Positions 35,364-43,257 of a stretch of DNA of 64,000 nt are shown piece after piece; positions within the stretch are counted from its first letter, which is position 1, and every line of letters starts with the position of its first letter. The position numbers were made by a program, and so were the translations under genes. The DNA comes from Nostoc sp. WHI (GTDB lineage Bacteria; Cyanobacteriota; Cyanobacteriia; Cyanobacteriales; Nostocaceae): assembly GCF_015714725.1 (NCBI RefSeq), contig NZ_WBKM01000118.1, forward strand, positions 12,501-76,500. Reading direction: 5' to 3'. Below the pieces are notes generated by a model that ran no database searches, had not been told where the DNA came from, and was given only the letters and a program-made list of their open reading frames with translations.

Positions 35364-35376
35364 TAGACCTCTTGCA
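35364..35376. mobile_element. Solo end of the TAGACCTCTTGCA element
   Basis: Identical to the left terminus of the 91-bp MITE-like element at 42435-42525. No partner end is nearby. Confidence 0.5.
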
Positions 35377-35432
35377 AATGTTATCGGCCAGTCATTCATG
35401 CACCCATAGTTTGATTGATCTTAGAACCTCGA

Positions 35433-36236
35433 TTAGGTAGATGAAGTTAGCAATTCTTGAATCTGTCTTGGGGTCAATTCCTGGACATTACGCAAAACTA
35501 TCGATGCTCCTGCTGCTATTAGTGTCTCACCATAGGCATCACTACGCGCTGCTGTTTCTTGCACATGGGGCGGTAAAACTCCTACACCAATCCAAATACG
35601 AGAATAATCTAGATTCCGTGCTTTCTTGACGGTATACATATCTGCTACTGTATCTCCCACATACACGATCGCTGATTTTTGCTCAATTCCATTTTCTAAC
35701 TGACGAACTGTAGCAAAAAGTCCAGTGGGGTCAGGTTTTCCTGGGGCATCTTCCATTGCAATCAACACCGGAGATTCCAAACCCAGGCGTTTTTCTAATA
35801 CATAGTTAGCAGAAGCACGAGTCGCACCACTAAAAAATCCCCAAGCAATCCCCCCTTTAGTAAGTTGCTTTAAATAGCTAGGTTGCAATAATAAAGGTTC
35901 ATTACAGATATACCCAGTAAAATTATTTGGGTCTGGGCCTCGGTAACGCGATTGAAAAAAAGCAACGATCGCATTGTAATCTAGTTGCAGTTGTTCGCGG
36001 GTCTGTTCTTGGGTTTCAAAGTAGCGATAAATTAATTCCTGCGAGGCTTCCCAATCATTATTCCACACACCTTCAGATTTCAGTTGGTCAATATCTAATG
36101 ATGTTGGACGATATGCTTGGGTAGTAAAATATTCTACGGTATCTGCGATCGCTCGGCGATAGGAACCGCTAACATCGCGCACAACGCCATCAATATCGAA
36201 AATAACGATCGCTTTTACAGAAGTTTGTTGAGTCAT
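35433..36236 (-). CDS. HAD-family hydrolase (TIGR01548-like)
   Basis: 267 residues with all four HAD motifs: IFDIDGVVRD (nucleophile and acid Asp), FFSGATR (motif II), KPDPTG (motif III Lys) and YVGDTVADMYTV (motif IV). The cap region between motifs I and II is helical. It fits the cyanobacterial TIGR01548 group. It is a phosphatase of unknown substrate. The ATG at 36236 is well placed. Confidence 0.87.
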   Translation of the reverse strand: MTQQTSVKAIVIFDIDGVVRDVSGSYRRAIADTVEYFTTQAYRPTSLDIDQLKSEGVWNNDWEASQELIYRYFETQEQTREQLQLDYNAIVAFFQSRYRGPDPNNFTGYICNEPLLLQPSYLKQLTKGGIAWGFFSGATRASANYVLEKRLGLESPVLIAMEDAPGKPDPTGLFATVRQLENGIEQKSAIVYVGDTVADMYTVKKARNLDYSRIWIGVGVLPPHVQETAARSDAYGETLIAAGASIVLRNVQELTPRQIQELLTSST

Positions 36237-36276
36237 GAGGTAGGAAGCAAAAGAGTTTTACATCATCATAATGCGC

Positions 36277-36747
36277 TCATGACTCCGGCAAAAAATCAGA
36301 GTCAAGGACTTGCTCTAGTGTAAAGGGAGATTGTTCAGGGAAGGTAGCGATCGCTAATCCAGTTTCAATTACAGTCAGTCGTCTAGCCGTTTGATAGCTT
36401 TCGTCAAAAACCTGATCAAAGTGAGGTTTCAAGCTCGGACTTTCCTTAAGTGCCTTTTGGACTCGCCTACGGTGTTCTAAAATTGTATACTGCCAACTTT
36501 TTGAGCGTCTTTCAGTTTGAATCTGGTATTTGAGCAAATGCATCAGCAACACTTCCAGATTGCTTTCCAATGCCCGCTTTTCACTTCTGCCCATCGTTTC
36601 GATTTCTTCAATCAGATTCTCTAAGTCCAGTTGTGTGAAATTCTTTTGCTTGAGCAGTTCTGCTGTGGTTTGAATCCACAGATAAAAGTCTTGCTCATAT
36701 AAATCTAAACCAGCTGTTGTTTGAGATTGGGGCAGTTGGGCAGTCAT
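36277..36747 (-). CDS. DUF29 family protein (copy A)
   Basis: About 156 residues (MTAQLPQSQTT; an ATG two codons earlier is also possible). It has the DUF29 pattern LYEQDFYLWIQTTAELLKQ, LDLENLIEEIETMGRSEK, then a helix HLLKYQIQTERRS. These all-alpha proteins are multiplied in cyanobacteria and have no proven function. A tandem paralogue lies 127 bp upstream in transcription. Confidence 0.85.
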   Translation of the reverse strand: MTAQLPQSQTTAGLDLYEQDFYLWIQTTAELLKQKNFTQLDLENLIEEIETMGRSEKRALESNLEVLLMHLLKYQIQTERRSKSWQYTILEHRRRVQKALKESPSLKPHFDQVFDESYQTARRLTVIETGLAIATFPEQSPFTLEQVLDSDFLPES

Positions 36748-36842
36748 AAGCATCTGTAGTTAGCGCCGACTAAACTTTATGGTAGTTCACGACGGCAAAA
36801 ATAAGCCACCGATCTTAAATGTCTAAAACCCTTGCAGTATAT

Positions 36843-36877
36843 GAATTACGAATTACGAATTACGAATTACGAATTAT
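36843..36877. repeat. Heptamer short tandem repeat (GAATTAC)
   Basis: Five tandem copies of GAATTAC (the last one ends in T). This is the same heptamer as at 16739-16770. The stop codon of DUF29 copy B lies in it. Confidence 0.9.
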
Positions 36878-37347
36878 GTTGATTCTGGTAAAAAATCAGG
36901 GTCGAGGGCTTGCTCTGGCGTGAAAGGAGATTCTTCAGGAAAGATAACTACATCCAATTCAGTTTCATCGGCTGCCAACAATCTAGCATCGTCATAACAC
37001 AGTCCAAAAACCTCAGAGAAATAGGGTTTGAGGCTAGGACTTTCTTCTAGAGCTTGTCTGAGGCGTTTGCGATGCTCCCGAATTGTTGCTCGCCAACTAC
37101 CAGAGCGCTTCTCGGACTGATATTTATACTTTAATAGATGCATTAGCACCACTTCCAAATTGCTTCTCAGTGCTTTCTTTTCACTCCTGCCCATTGTTTC
37201 GATTTCATCAATCAAATTCTCTAAGTCCAGTTCTGTGAGCCGACCTTGTTTTAGCAGTTCTGCCGTGGTTTGAATCCACAGGTAAAAGTCTTGCTGATAC
37301 AAATCTGAACCAGATGTTGTTTGAGATTGGGGCAGCTGGGCAGTCAT
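36874..37347 (-). CDS. DUF29 family protein (copy B)
   Basis: About 157 residues, closely related to copy A (same MTAQLPQSQTT start and LYQQDFYLWIQTTAELLKQ, with MGRSEK), though the C-terminal third differs more. This indicates a tandem duplication followed by divergence. The stop codon is formed by a heptamer repeat. No partner gene suggests a role. Confidence 0.85.
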   Translation of the reverse strand: MTAQLPQSQTTSGSDLYQQDFYLWIQTTAELLKQGRLTELDLENLIDEIETMGRSEKKALRSNLEVVLMHLLKYKYQSEKRSGSWRATIREHRKRLRQALEESPSLKPYFSEVFGLCYDDARLLAADETELDVVIFPEESPFTPEQALDPDFLPEST

Positions 37348-37485
37348 AAACATCTTTAGTTAGCACTGACTAGACTTTATAGTAGTCCATTCTCAATTAC
37401 TGTTTAGTCATTTGGTAAGGTATTGCGTTAGAATAAGCGATCGCTATCATAATTAAGTAATGCCCGGAAATTCCCGGAGGTGTGA

Positions 37486-37785
37486 TTGACCAAGTTTATT
37501 TTGAAAATTTTGTGGTTAGACGAGAACGTTGCTCTAGCAGTCGATCAAATTGTAGGTAAAGGCACAAGTCCTTTAACGAAGTACTTTTTCTGGCCCAGAA
37601 ATGATGCCTGGGAAGAGTTAAAAAAGGAACTAGAGGCCAAACATTGGATTGCTGATCTGGATCGTGTCGAGTTGCTTAATAAAGCGACCGAAGTAATTAA
37701 CTACTGGCAAGAGGAAGGTAGAAACCGTCCAATGGCAGAAGCTCAATTGAAATTTCCTGAAGTTGCCTTCACAGGTAGCGCTTGA
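37486..37785 (+). CDS. Probable 30S ribosomal protein PSRP-3 (Ycf65-like)
   Basis: 99 residues matching the plastid/cyanobacterial PSRP-3 family: [39 protein letters not shown] and [17 protein letters not shown]. It binds the 30S subunit. The start is TTG at 37486, 5 nt after GGAGG; no ATG is available in frame with that ribosome site. It converges with the kinase gene after only 9 bp. Confidence 0.93.
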   Translation: MTKFILKILWLDENVALAVDQIVGKGTSPLTKYFFWPRNDAWEELKKELEAKHWIADLDRVELLNKATEVINYWQEEGRNRPMAEAQLKFPEVAFTGSA

Positions 37786-37794
37786 TATTCACAA

Positions 37795-39588
37795 TTAGCT
37801 CTTCTGCTGTTCTACAAGCTGCCACAGTTTGATAGTCTTGTCCTTGCTGCCACTTGCAATCAATTGTGTAACTTTGCTTATAGCAATGGTAGATACTGAG
37901 TCTACATGACCAGAGAGAGTAACAATCTCTTCTCCTGTGCTTACCCTCCAGAGCTTAACTGTTTTGTCGCAACTTGCACTTAGGAGGGTTTCGCTATCGT
38001 CAGTAAAAGCCACAGCCACCACAGACCAGGAATGGCTTAAAAGTGTGCTGATTAGCTGACCAGTGTTTACCTCCCACAATTTAATGGTGTTATCATCACT
38101 ACCTGTCGCCAAAATTTGACCATCGGGACTAAAAGCGACTGTCAAAACCGCCCATGCATGACCCGAAAGGGTGCTTAACAAGCTATAGCATGGGCGGTTT
38201 TTAAATTCTCTATGCAAATCATCTGCAAATGTAGGTATTTGCCACAGGCGAATTGTTCTGTCATAACTAGCGCTGGCTAGAATCTGTCCTTGGGGACTAA
38301 ACGCCACTGAATTTACCTGTAATTGGTGTCCAATTATGGTGCAAATTTCTGCGCCAGTATTTACATCCCAAAGTTTGATTGTCTTATCCCAGCTACCACT
38401 AGCGAGAATCTGCCCATTAGGACTAAAAGCTACTGATTTTACAATATGTGAGTGTCCCAAGAGGGTGCAGACTTCTTCTAATGTCTCAATCTGCCACAAT
38501 TTGATAGTTTTATCGTCGCTAGCAGTTGCCAGAATTTGACCATTTGGACTGAAGGCGACTGATGTCACAGGTTGGAAATGTCCCAATAGGCTAGTTAAAA
38601 ATTTTTTGGTATTTAGATTCCACAATTTAATGTTTTTGTCATCCCCACCACTGGCTAAGGTGTTACCGTCAGGGCTGATGGCAATGGTATTCACACTACT
38701 CAATACACCGGAATGTCCAGTTAAAGTATGCAAGCATTGCCACAGAGGATTTGGTAATTTAAAATTTTGAGTTTTACATTCCATACCCATTGCTTGCATA
38801 ACTTCATTAGCTGACTGAAAGCGGCGGCTAACAGCATTTTGCAGCAACTTGTCGAGGATTAGTGCTAGACGTAGACGCCTTGCGTCTTGTCGCCAGACAT
38901 CGCTTACTTTGGTGGTAATATACTGTCGCCAAGCCCAGCAATCATTAGCAATATCAAATAAATCAAAGGGAGGAATCTGGGTAAGTAGGTAAATGCAAGT
39001 TACACCCAGACTGTAAAGGTCACTAGCAAAAACTGCTTTTCCCCTCGCTTGTTCTGGTGCCGCATATTCTGGACTACCAAGGCTGATTTCATCTGTTAGC
39101 CAATCAATTTCTGTGACGATTTTTGCAGTGGTAAAATCGACTATGACTAAATCCCCTTTCTTTGTAATTGGGGATCTACGGATGATATTGTGGGGTTTAA
39201 TATCGCGGTGGATAATGTTGCGATCGCTAATAAACTGTAAAACTGGCAACAAATCCTCTAAAAGTTGCCAAATCTGAGTTTCATTAAAAGCGCCTTCTTC
39301 CTCAACCACCTGAGCCAAATTAGTGCCTGCAATAAACTCCTGCACCCAATAAAAGTATCCATCCTCCTGGAAATATGCCAGTAAAGTGGAAATTTGCGGA
39401 TGTTTGGCTAATTGTTCTAGCTGTTGTGCTTTTTGCTGACAGGCTTTAAGTGATTCGTTTTGCAGTAAGAATTGTTGCACTACACAAGGAACTGGAGAAA
39501 ATTGACCCTCATCTACAGCGAGGAAGGTTTTGCACAATTCCCCTTCATCAGTCAGCTTGAGTAAACGATAACGTTCTTGGATCAGCAA
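37795..39588 (-). CDS. Ser/Thr protein kinase-like protein with seven WD40 repeats
   Basis: 597 residues. The kinase domain spans about residues 7-265: catalytic loop HRDIKPHN (His127 to Asn134), activation loop GSPEYAAPEQARG. The nucleotide site is degenerate: the glycine loop reads LTDEGELCKTF, the usual VAIK lysine appears as Gln38 in CVVQQF, and DFG is DFT (151-153). Seven WD40 blades follow (about 284-597), each ending LW. It may be a weak kinase or scaffold. Residues about 231-239 (VWRQDARRL) look like a repeat-derived insertion. Confidence 0.87.
   Translation of the reverse strand: MLIQERYRLLKLTDEGELCKTFLAVDEGQFSPVPCVVQQFLLQNESLKACQQKAQQLEQLAKHPQISTLLAYFQEDGYFYWVQEFIAGTNLAQVVEEEGAFNETQIWQLLEDLLPVLQFISDRNIIHRDIKPHNIIRRSPITKKGDLVIVDFTTAKIVTEIDWLTDEISLGSPEYAAPEQARGKAVFASDLYSLGVTCIYLLTQIPPFDLFDIANDCWAWRQYITTKVSDVWRQDARRLRLALILDKLLQNAVSRRFQSANEVMQAMGMECKTQNFKLPNPLWQCLHTLTGHSGVLSSVNTIAISPDGNTLASGGDDKNIKLWNLNTKKFLTSLLGHFQPVTSVAFSPNGQILATASDDKTIKLWQIETLEEVCTLLGHSHIVKSVAFSPNGQILASGSWDKTIKLWDVNTGAEICTIIGHQLQVNSVAFSPQGQILASASYDRTIRLWQIPTFADDLHREFKNRPCYSLLSTLSGHAWAVLTVAFSPDGQILATGSDDNTIKLWEVNTGQLISTLLSHSWSVVAVAFTDDSETLLSASCDKTVKLWRVSTGEEIVTLSGHVDSVSTIAISKVTQLIASGSKDKTIKLWQLVEQQKS
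38870..38898 (-). repeat. Dispersed-repeat insertion in the kinase domain
   Basis: On the minus strand the segment following AGCGAT has the character of the dispersed Nostoc element (GCGATGTCTG..GACG..CTACG). It codes VWRQDARRL between VSD and LRLALILDKL. Related kinases as I recall them run more directly from VSD to ILDKL, so this looks like an in-frame insertion of about nine codons. Confidence 0.45.
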
Positions 39589-39794
39589 AATTTCCCTGCC
39601 AGCATTACAGGGTGGGCAGGATTACCCACCAGATAATTTTATTTGTTGTAGTGAAGCTTTGGACGGATAGCTGTAATTTCGTAATGATCTCGTGCAAGGA
39701 ATTTGGTAGCGTTTGGTATAGGCGATCGAGAAATATCCTCACTAGAAAGCCTGCAAATCTTTTCAAAAGACTAGCAGGCATGGCTTATCATCAA

Positions 39795-39868
39795 TCGGAG
39801 CGGCGGGATTCGAACCCACGACCTCCACTACCCCAAAGTGGCGCGCTACCAAGCTGCGCTACGCCCCG
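39795..39868 (-). tRNA. trnP: tRNA-Pro (anticodon TGG)
   Basis: A 74-nt cloverleaf on the minus strand. The acceptor CGGGGCG pairs with CGCTCCG, the discriminator is A, the D-arm is GCGCAGCTTGGTAGCGC, the anticodon loop reads TTTGGGG with TGG, and the T-arm contains GGTTCGAATCC. CCA is not encoded. Confidence 0.96.
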
Positions 39869-39919
39869 GTCAAGAACCTATATTATATTACAAAACGCTA
39901 GGATAATCAAGAGACAAAG

Positions 39920-40285
39920 TTAAAAAACTTTGAGCATTGCAGTAGCTTGCAGTAAATCTGGAACCGCAGAAGCATCCCACTGACCTTCTACACATCGCCC
40001 TGTATTTAAGATAAAGCGCAGACTGTAAGCATGAGGATAGCCTTCTACCTCCATCCATAATAAATCGCTTTCAGCTTCACAGGCAATTTTTTCCTCTTCC
40101 ATCAATTCAGTTGCGAGTTGCTTTATGGTATCTGCTAGCTGTGCTAAGAGACGACAAAAATCATTCAACTCGGCTTCGGTTAACTCAATTGCCCAATCAT
40201 CTGTACCCACTAAACCTTTAAATTCATCTACATCGGGATTCCAGCCAATACGCCAACCAGATCCGCTTTTGACAACGCGTTCCAT
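39920..40285 (-). CDS. DUF1818 family protein
   Basis: 121 residues matching DUF1818, a family limited to cyanobacteria and photosynthetic eukaryotes: SGSGWRIGWNPD, LVGTDDWAIELTEAELNDFCRLL, then LRFILNTGRCVEGQWDA. No catalytic residues are known and it is cytosolic. It is 51 bp past tRNA-Pro on the same strand. Confidence 0.85.
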   Translation of the reverse strand: MERVVKSGSGWRIGWNPDVDEFKGLVGTDDWAIELTEAELNDFCRLLAQLADTIKQLATELMEEEKIACEAESDLLWMEVEGYPHAYSLRFILNTGRCVEGQWDASAVPDLLQATAMLKVF

Positions 40286-40341
40286 AAAAAGTTAGGAGGC
40301 AGGGGGCAGGAGTTATTGATTTACAACTTATAACTCCGCGA

Positions 40342-40989
40342 TTACTTAAGTAATTCAGCACCTCCTCGTTGGGGTGGTTGTGGGGTGGTGGATGTAGTTG
40401 GACTGGGTGTGGTGTTGGGGTTAGGGGATAAGGTATTTTTGGAAGGAGGATTAAATATATTTACTAAGACTTGTATTAAATCGTTTCGCTGGTTGCGGGT
40501 GAGACGTGCGATCGCATCTCGATCACTTTCCAGAGGATTATTCCGTAGCGTATCATTCCCTGGATAGCTAGTATCATACATAATTTCGTTTGCACCCAGG
40601 TAATCAGCTAAAGTCAGCTTCCAATCCAAGCGATAAATTGGAGCACGTCCTTTGGTATAAATGTGATATGTAATTAGGCGATTTACCAAGGTGTTGTTTT
40701 CGGCAACTTTACCATTTTCTTTGCTGATATACTTATTTTCCCGTGGGAAATCTGGTAATTGCTGATATACTAGCTGCCAAACATCGCTAGGAGTAATTCT
40801 TTGAGCGTAGACCCTTGGTGTTGGCGCAGCGATCGCTCTTTGGATAGTAAATAAATTTGTATATATTGGTTTGTCCACGCTTGAACCCAAAACAATCACA
40901 CTCATTACTATTAAAGCAAGCATTAGTGGTGAGTGCTGAGTTCCGAGTTTGGAGAGGATTAATCTAGATAGAAGTTTTTTCTTTTTCAT
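40342..40989 (-). CDS. Exported hypothetical protein
   Basis: About 215 residues from the ATG at 40989 (MKKKKLLSRLILSK). A basic start and hydrophobic helix (LMLALIVMSVIVLG) form a signal or anchor. The globular part (TPSDVWQLVYQQLPDFPRENKYI, then YHIYTKGRAPIYRLDWKLTLADYLG) is unrecognised but looks conserved in cyanobacteria. The last 40 residues are a Thr/Pro/Ser linker (TTPSPTTSTTPQPPQ), probably disordered. Downstream of rpoZ on the same strand with a 119-bp gap. Confidence 0.6.
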   Translation of the reverse strand: MKKKKLLSRLILSKLGTQHSPLMLALIVMSVIVLGSSVDKPIYTNLFTIQRAIAAPTPRVYAQRITPSDVWQLVYQQLPDFPRENKYISKENGKVAENNTLVNRLITYHIYTKGRAPIYRLDWKLTLADYLGANEIMYDTSYPGNDTLRNNPLESDRDAIARLTRNQRNDLIQVLVNIFNPPSKNTLSPNPNTTPSPTTSTTPQPPQRGGAELLK

Positions 40990-41108
40990 AGAACGATATT
41001 TTGAAATGAGAGTGCTATCACACTGCATTTTTACTTATCGGGAAGTTGAAGTTGAGGCTTCCCGCGCTCCAACTTCAGTGACTCAGCACTCTCAACTCAG
41101 TACTGTTT

Positions 41109-41345
41109 TTAAATTTCCCCAATAATTTCTGGCTGAGTCAATTCATCCGACATTTCGATAATTGCCCTTAACACTGGCTTCATCATCGCATCTTCGTTAT
41201 TTTCAAAGTCTTCATAACGCCGACGTTTTGCACGATTTGCCACCTGAACCGTAATGCGGTAACGATTTGAGGCTGCACTAATTAGCTCCTCAGAACGGTG
41301 CATAATCTGAGACTGAGTTGTCTCGAACTTAGAACGCTTTAGCAT
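41109..41345 (-). CDS. rpoZ: RNA polymerase omega subunit
   Basis: 78 residues matching cyanobacterial Rpo[48 protein letters not shown], then a short acidic tail. It helps assemble the beta-prime subunit and influences sigma-factor use. The start follows a weak ribosome site. Not in an obvious operon. Confidence 0.92.
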   Translation of the reverse strand: MLKRSKFETTQSQIMHRSEELISAASNRYRITVQVANRAKRRRYEDFENNEDAMMKPVLRAIIEMSDELTQPEIIGEI

Positions 41346-41540
41346 AATCAGTGGTTCTTAGGGTCATTCTCCAGTGTAGCAGTACTGATAGATATGCTGC
41401 TATCTGTTTCGTTGCCAGCAACCTTTATCAAGAGAGAGGTTGAGAGTGTTTTAGTCATTACAAGCTACTTATAATATAGGACTATGATTTAATTTTTGAA
41501 AAAACTCTGTAGGAATTATACTGAGATATTGAGGAAAATA

Positions 41541-42401
41541 ATGCCTATATACACAGCTAGCGGGCAAAAAAGAGCTTCAGGTACAAAGGAACACTGTTCT
41601 GCTGATCCACAAAAGCTAGCAACCATTGGTTGTGCTCTTGGTCACCAAGTTCGTGTGAGGCTTACTGCTAATGAATACGCGCTTTATACTGTTAAGCAAA
41701 CGCCTCAAGAGAACCCAGACAATATCGTCCGCATGACAGACACAGGATGGTCACGTTTAGCAGCAGTCTCATTCCCATGCAATGCTACAGTAGATTCTCA
41801 AGTAGTTCACCCGACATATACTGATGCATACGCAGAAGCCAATAGCGAGTTTGTCGAGCGTTTAACAGACAACGGCACTCATGTTGGACTCGTTGCGATC
41901 GCTCCCCACGGTGGCAAGATTGAAGAGGGAACTGACTTACAAGCAGAGCGTGTGGCTTCTGTGCTTGCTGCTAAAGGTGTATCTTCTTGGTGTTGCAAAG
42001 GTTGGAAACAAGGCGGCGATGCTTATGATCGGTGGCACATCACATCTACAGATATTCACGAAGCTTCATTTCCCTTACTGAGTAAAATTATTAATCGTGA
42101 ATTTAGCTATGCAGTAGCTTTTCATGGCTTCTCTCAAAATAAGATCCTGATTGGTGGCGGTGCTAACCTCGCACTCAAGCTAGAAATCCAACAGGCAATT
42201 CAGAATGCTATTGTCGGTAGCGGCATCAGTGTAGAGATTGCTACTCCAAAGAGTCCATTCGATGGCGATAATCCTAACAATATTGTCAACCGATTGGCTA
42301 ATGGCAATGGTATCCAAATTGAGCAGTCTAAAAAAGCGCGAACAAATTATTGGCAGCAAATTGCTGATGCTGTTGCGTCTGTCTATAACTCCAAAATTTA
42401 A
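41541..42401 (+). CDS. Poly-gamma-glutamate hydrolase (PghP/DUF867) family protein
   Basis: About 286 residues from the ATG at 41541, 6 nt after GAGG. It matches the phage-type PghP zinc hydrolases: VAIAPHGGKIEEGTD provides His and Glu ligands, VAFHGFSQNKILIGG the second His, and FPLLSKI and NIVNRLANGNGIQIEQSK the later core. It could cleave poly-gamma-glutamate or a related amide polymer. There is no signal peptide, so the target is either intracellular or the protein is released by lysis. Neighbours do not help. Confidence 0.75.
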   Translation: MPIYTASGQKRASGTKEHCSADPQKLATIGCALGHQVRVRLTANEYALYTVKQTPQENPDNIVRMTDTGWSRLAAVSFPCNATVDSQVVHPTYTDAYAEANSEFVERLTDNGTHVGLVAIAPHGGKIEEGTDLQAERVASVLAAKGVSSWCCKGWKQGGDAYDRWHITSTDIHEASFPLLSKIINREFSYAVAFHGFSQNKILIGGGANLALKLEIQQAIQNAIVGSGISVEIATPKSPFDGDNPNNIVNRLANGNGIQIEQSKKARTNYWQQIADAVASVYNSKI

Positions 42402-42434
42402 TCGATTTGTCACATAATTGTAAAAGTCAATCAA

Positions 42435-42525
42435 TAGACCTCTTGCATAAATAATTTTTTGTCTCACGCAAAGGCGCAAAGGCGCAAAGAAGAAAGCGAA
42501 AAGAAGGACTTTTGCAAGAGGTCTA
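42435..42525. mobile_element. 91-bp MITE-like inverted-repeat element
   Basis: Perfect 13-bp terminal inverted repeats (TAGACCTCTTGCA at 42435-42447 and TGCAAGAGGTCTA at 42513-42525) around a core of GGCGCAAA-type direct repeats. No coding capacity. Its left end recurs alone at 35364. Confidence 0.75.
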
Positions 42526-42605
42526 ATGTACATTGCTTCTTTAGGCTTAAGCAGCTGCGATAAATGAAACAATGTACATTGACCTTTGAAGCTAGTATCT
42601 ATGTT

Positions 42606-43055
42606 CTAGTTGTTAAAAGCATCTTTGATGCTATCAACAGTGCGTTCAACAGCATTCTTTGTTTTGTCTACTGCTTCTTTAGTCCGAGACGCATCTTCAT
42701 TTGCTCTTTTCTCAATTCGAGCGGCATCTCTCTTTGCTTTTCGCTCAACAAAACTACCATTGTTATCTGTTGCTTGGTCAACTTTATTGGCATTTTTGTT
42801 TGCAGTTTGCTTGACTTTATCTGCCGTATCATCGATAAAATTTTTGGCTCGTCCAGCATCTTTGCTAGCTTTCTCTTGAACTTGATCGCCTGCATCTGCC
42901 GATGCAATCAAGTTGACAGTAGGATCAGCCATTGCTGAGGTGTTTGAGAAAAACGCACCTTGCCAAACAAAAGCGATCGCTAATAGACAAAACAGGGTTG
43001 TAGTCATCCAACGTTTTACAGTCGAAAGCCCTTTTGTCAAGTAATTCAGTTTCAT
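42606..43055 (-). CDS. Exported LEA-like/apolipoprotein-like helical protein
   Basis: About 149 residues from the ATG at 43055 (MKLNYLTKGLST). A signal peptide (TLFCLLAIAFVWQGAFF) ends near SAMA. The mature part is a very hydrophilic helix with repeating A-K-D/E-A units (EKASKDAGRAKNFIDDTAD, VKQTANKNANKVDQA) of about 11 residues, as in late-embryogenesis-abundant proteins. Such proteins protect membranes during drying; desiccation or envelope stress is inferred. No gene neighbour confirms it. Confidence 0.65.
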   Translation of the reverse strand: MKLNYLTKGLSTVKRWMTTTLFCLLAIAFVWQGAFFSNTSAMADPTVNLIASADAGDQVQEKASKDAGRAKNFIDDTADKVKQTANKNANKVDQATDNNGSFVERKAKRDAARIEKRANEDASRTKEAVDKTKNAVERTVDSIKDAFNN

Positions 43056-43257
43056 AGAGTACAATCTTCATGAGATTTAGCATACTATTTTTACTTCATC
43101 TAGCCTATTTACCATATCCTTCCCTAGATAGAGGTTCTTCCGCCATAAGTTGTTAAACAAATTCACTATTTTGACAGATTAAACTTTGGTAAAGATTTTT
43201 CCCTGGTAATCAAGGAGCGAATTAAACGGTTCACAGATTTTGGACATATTCTTGAGG

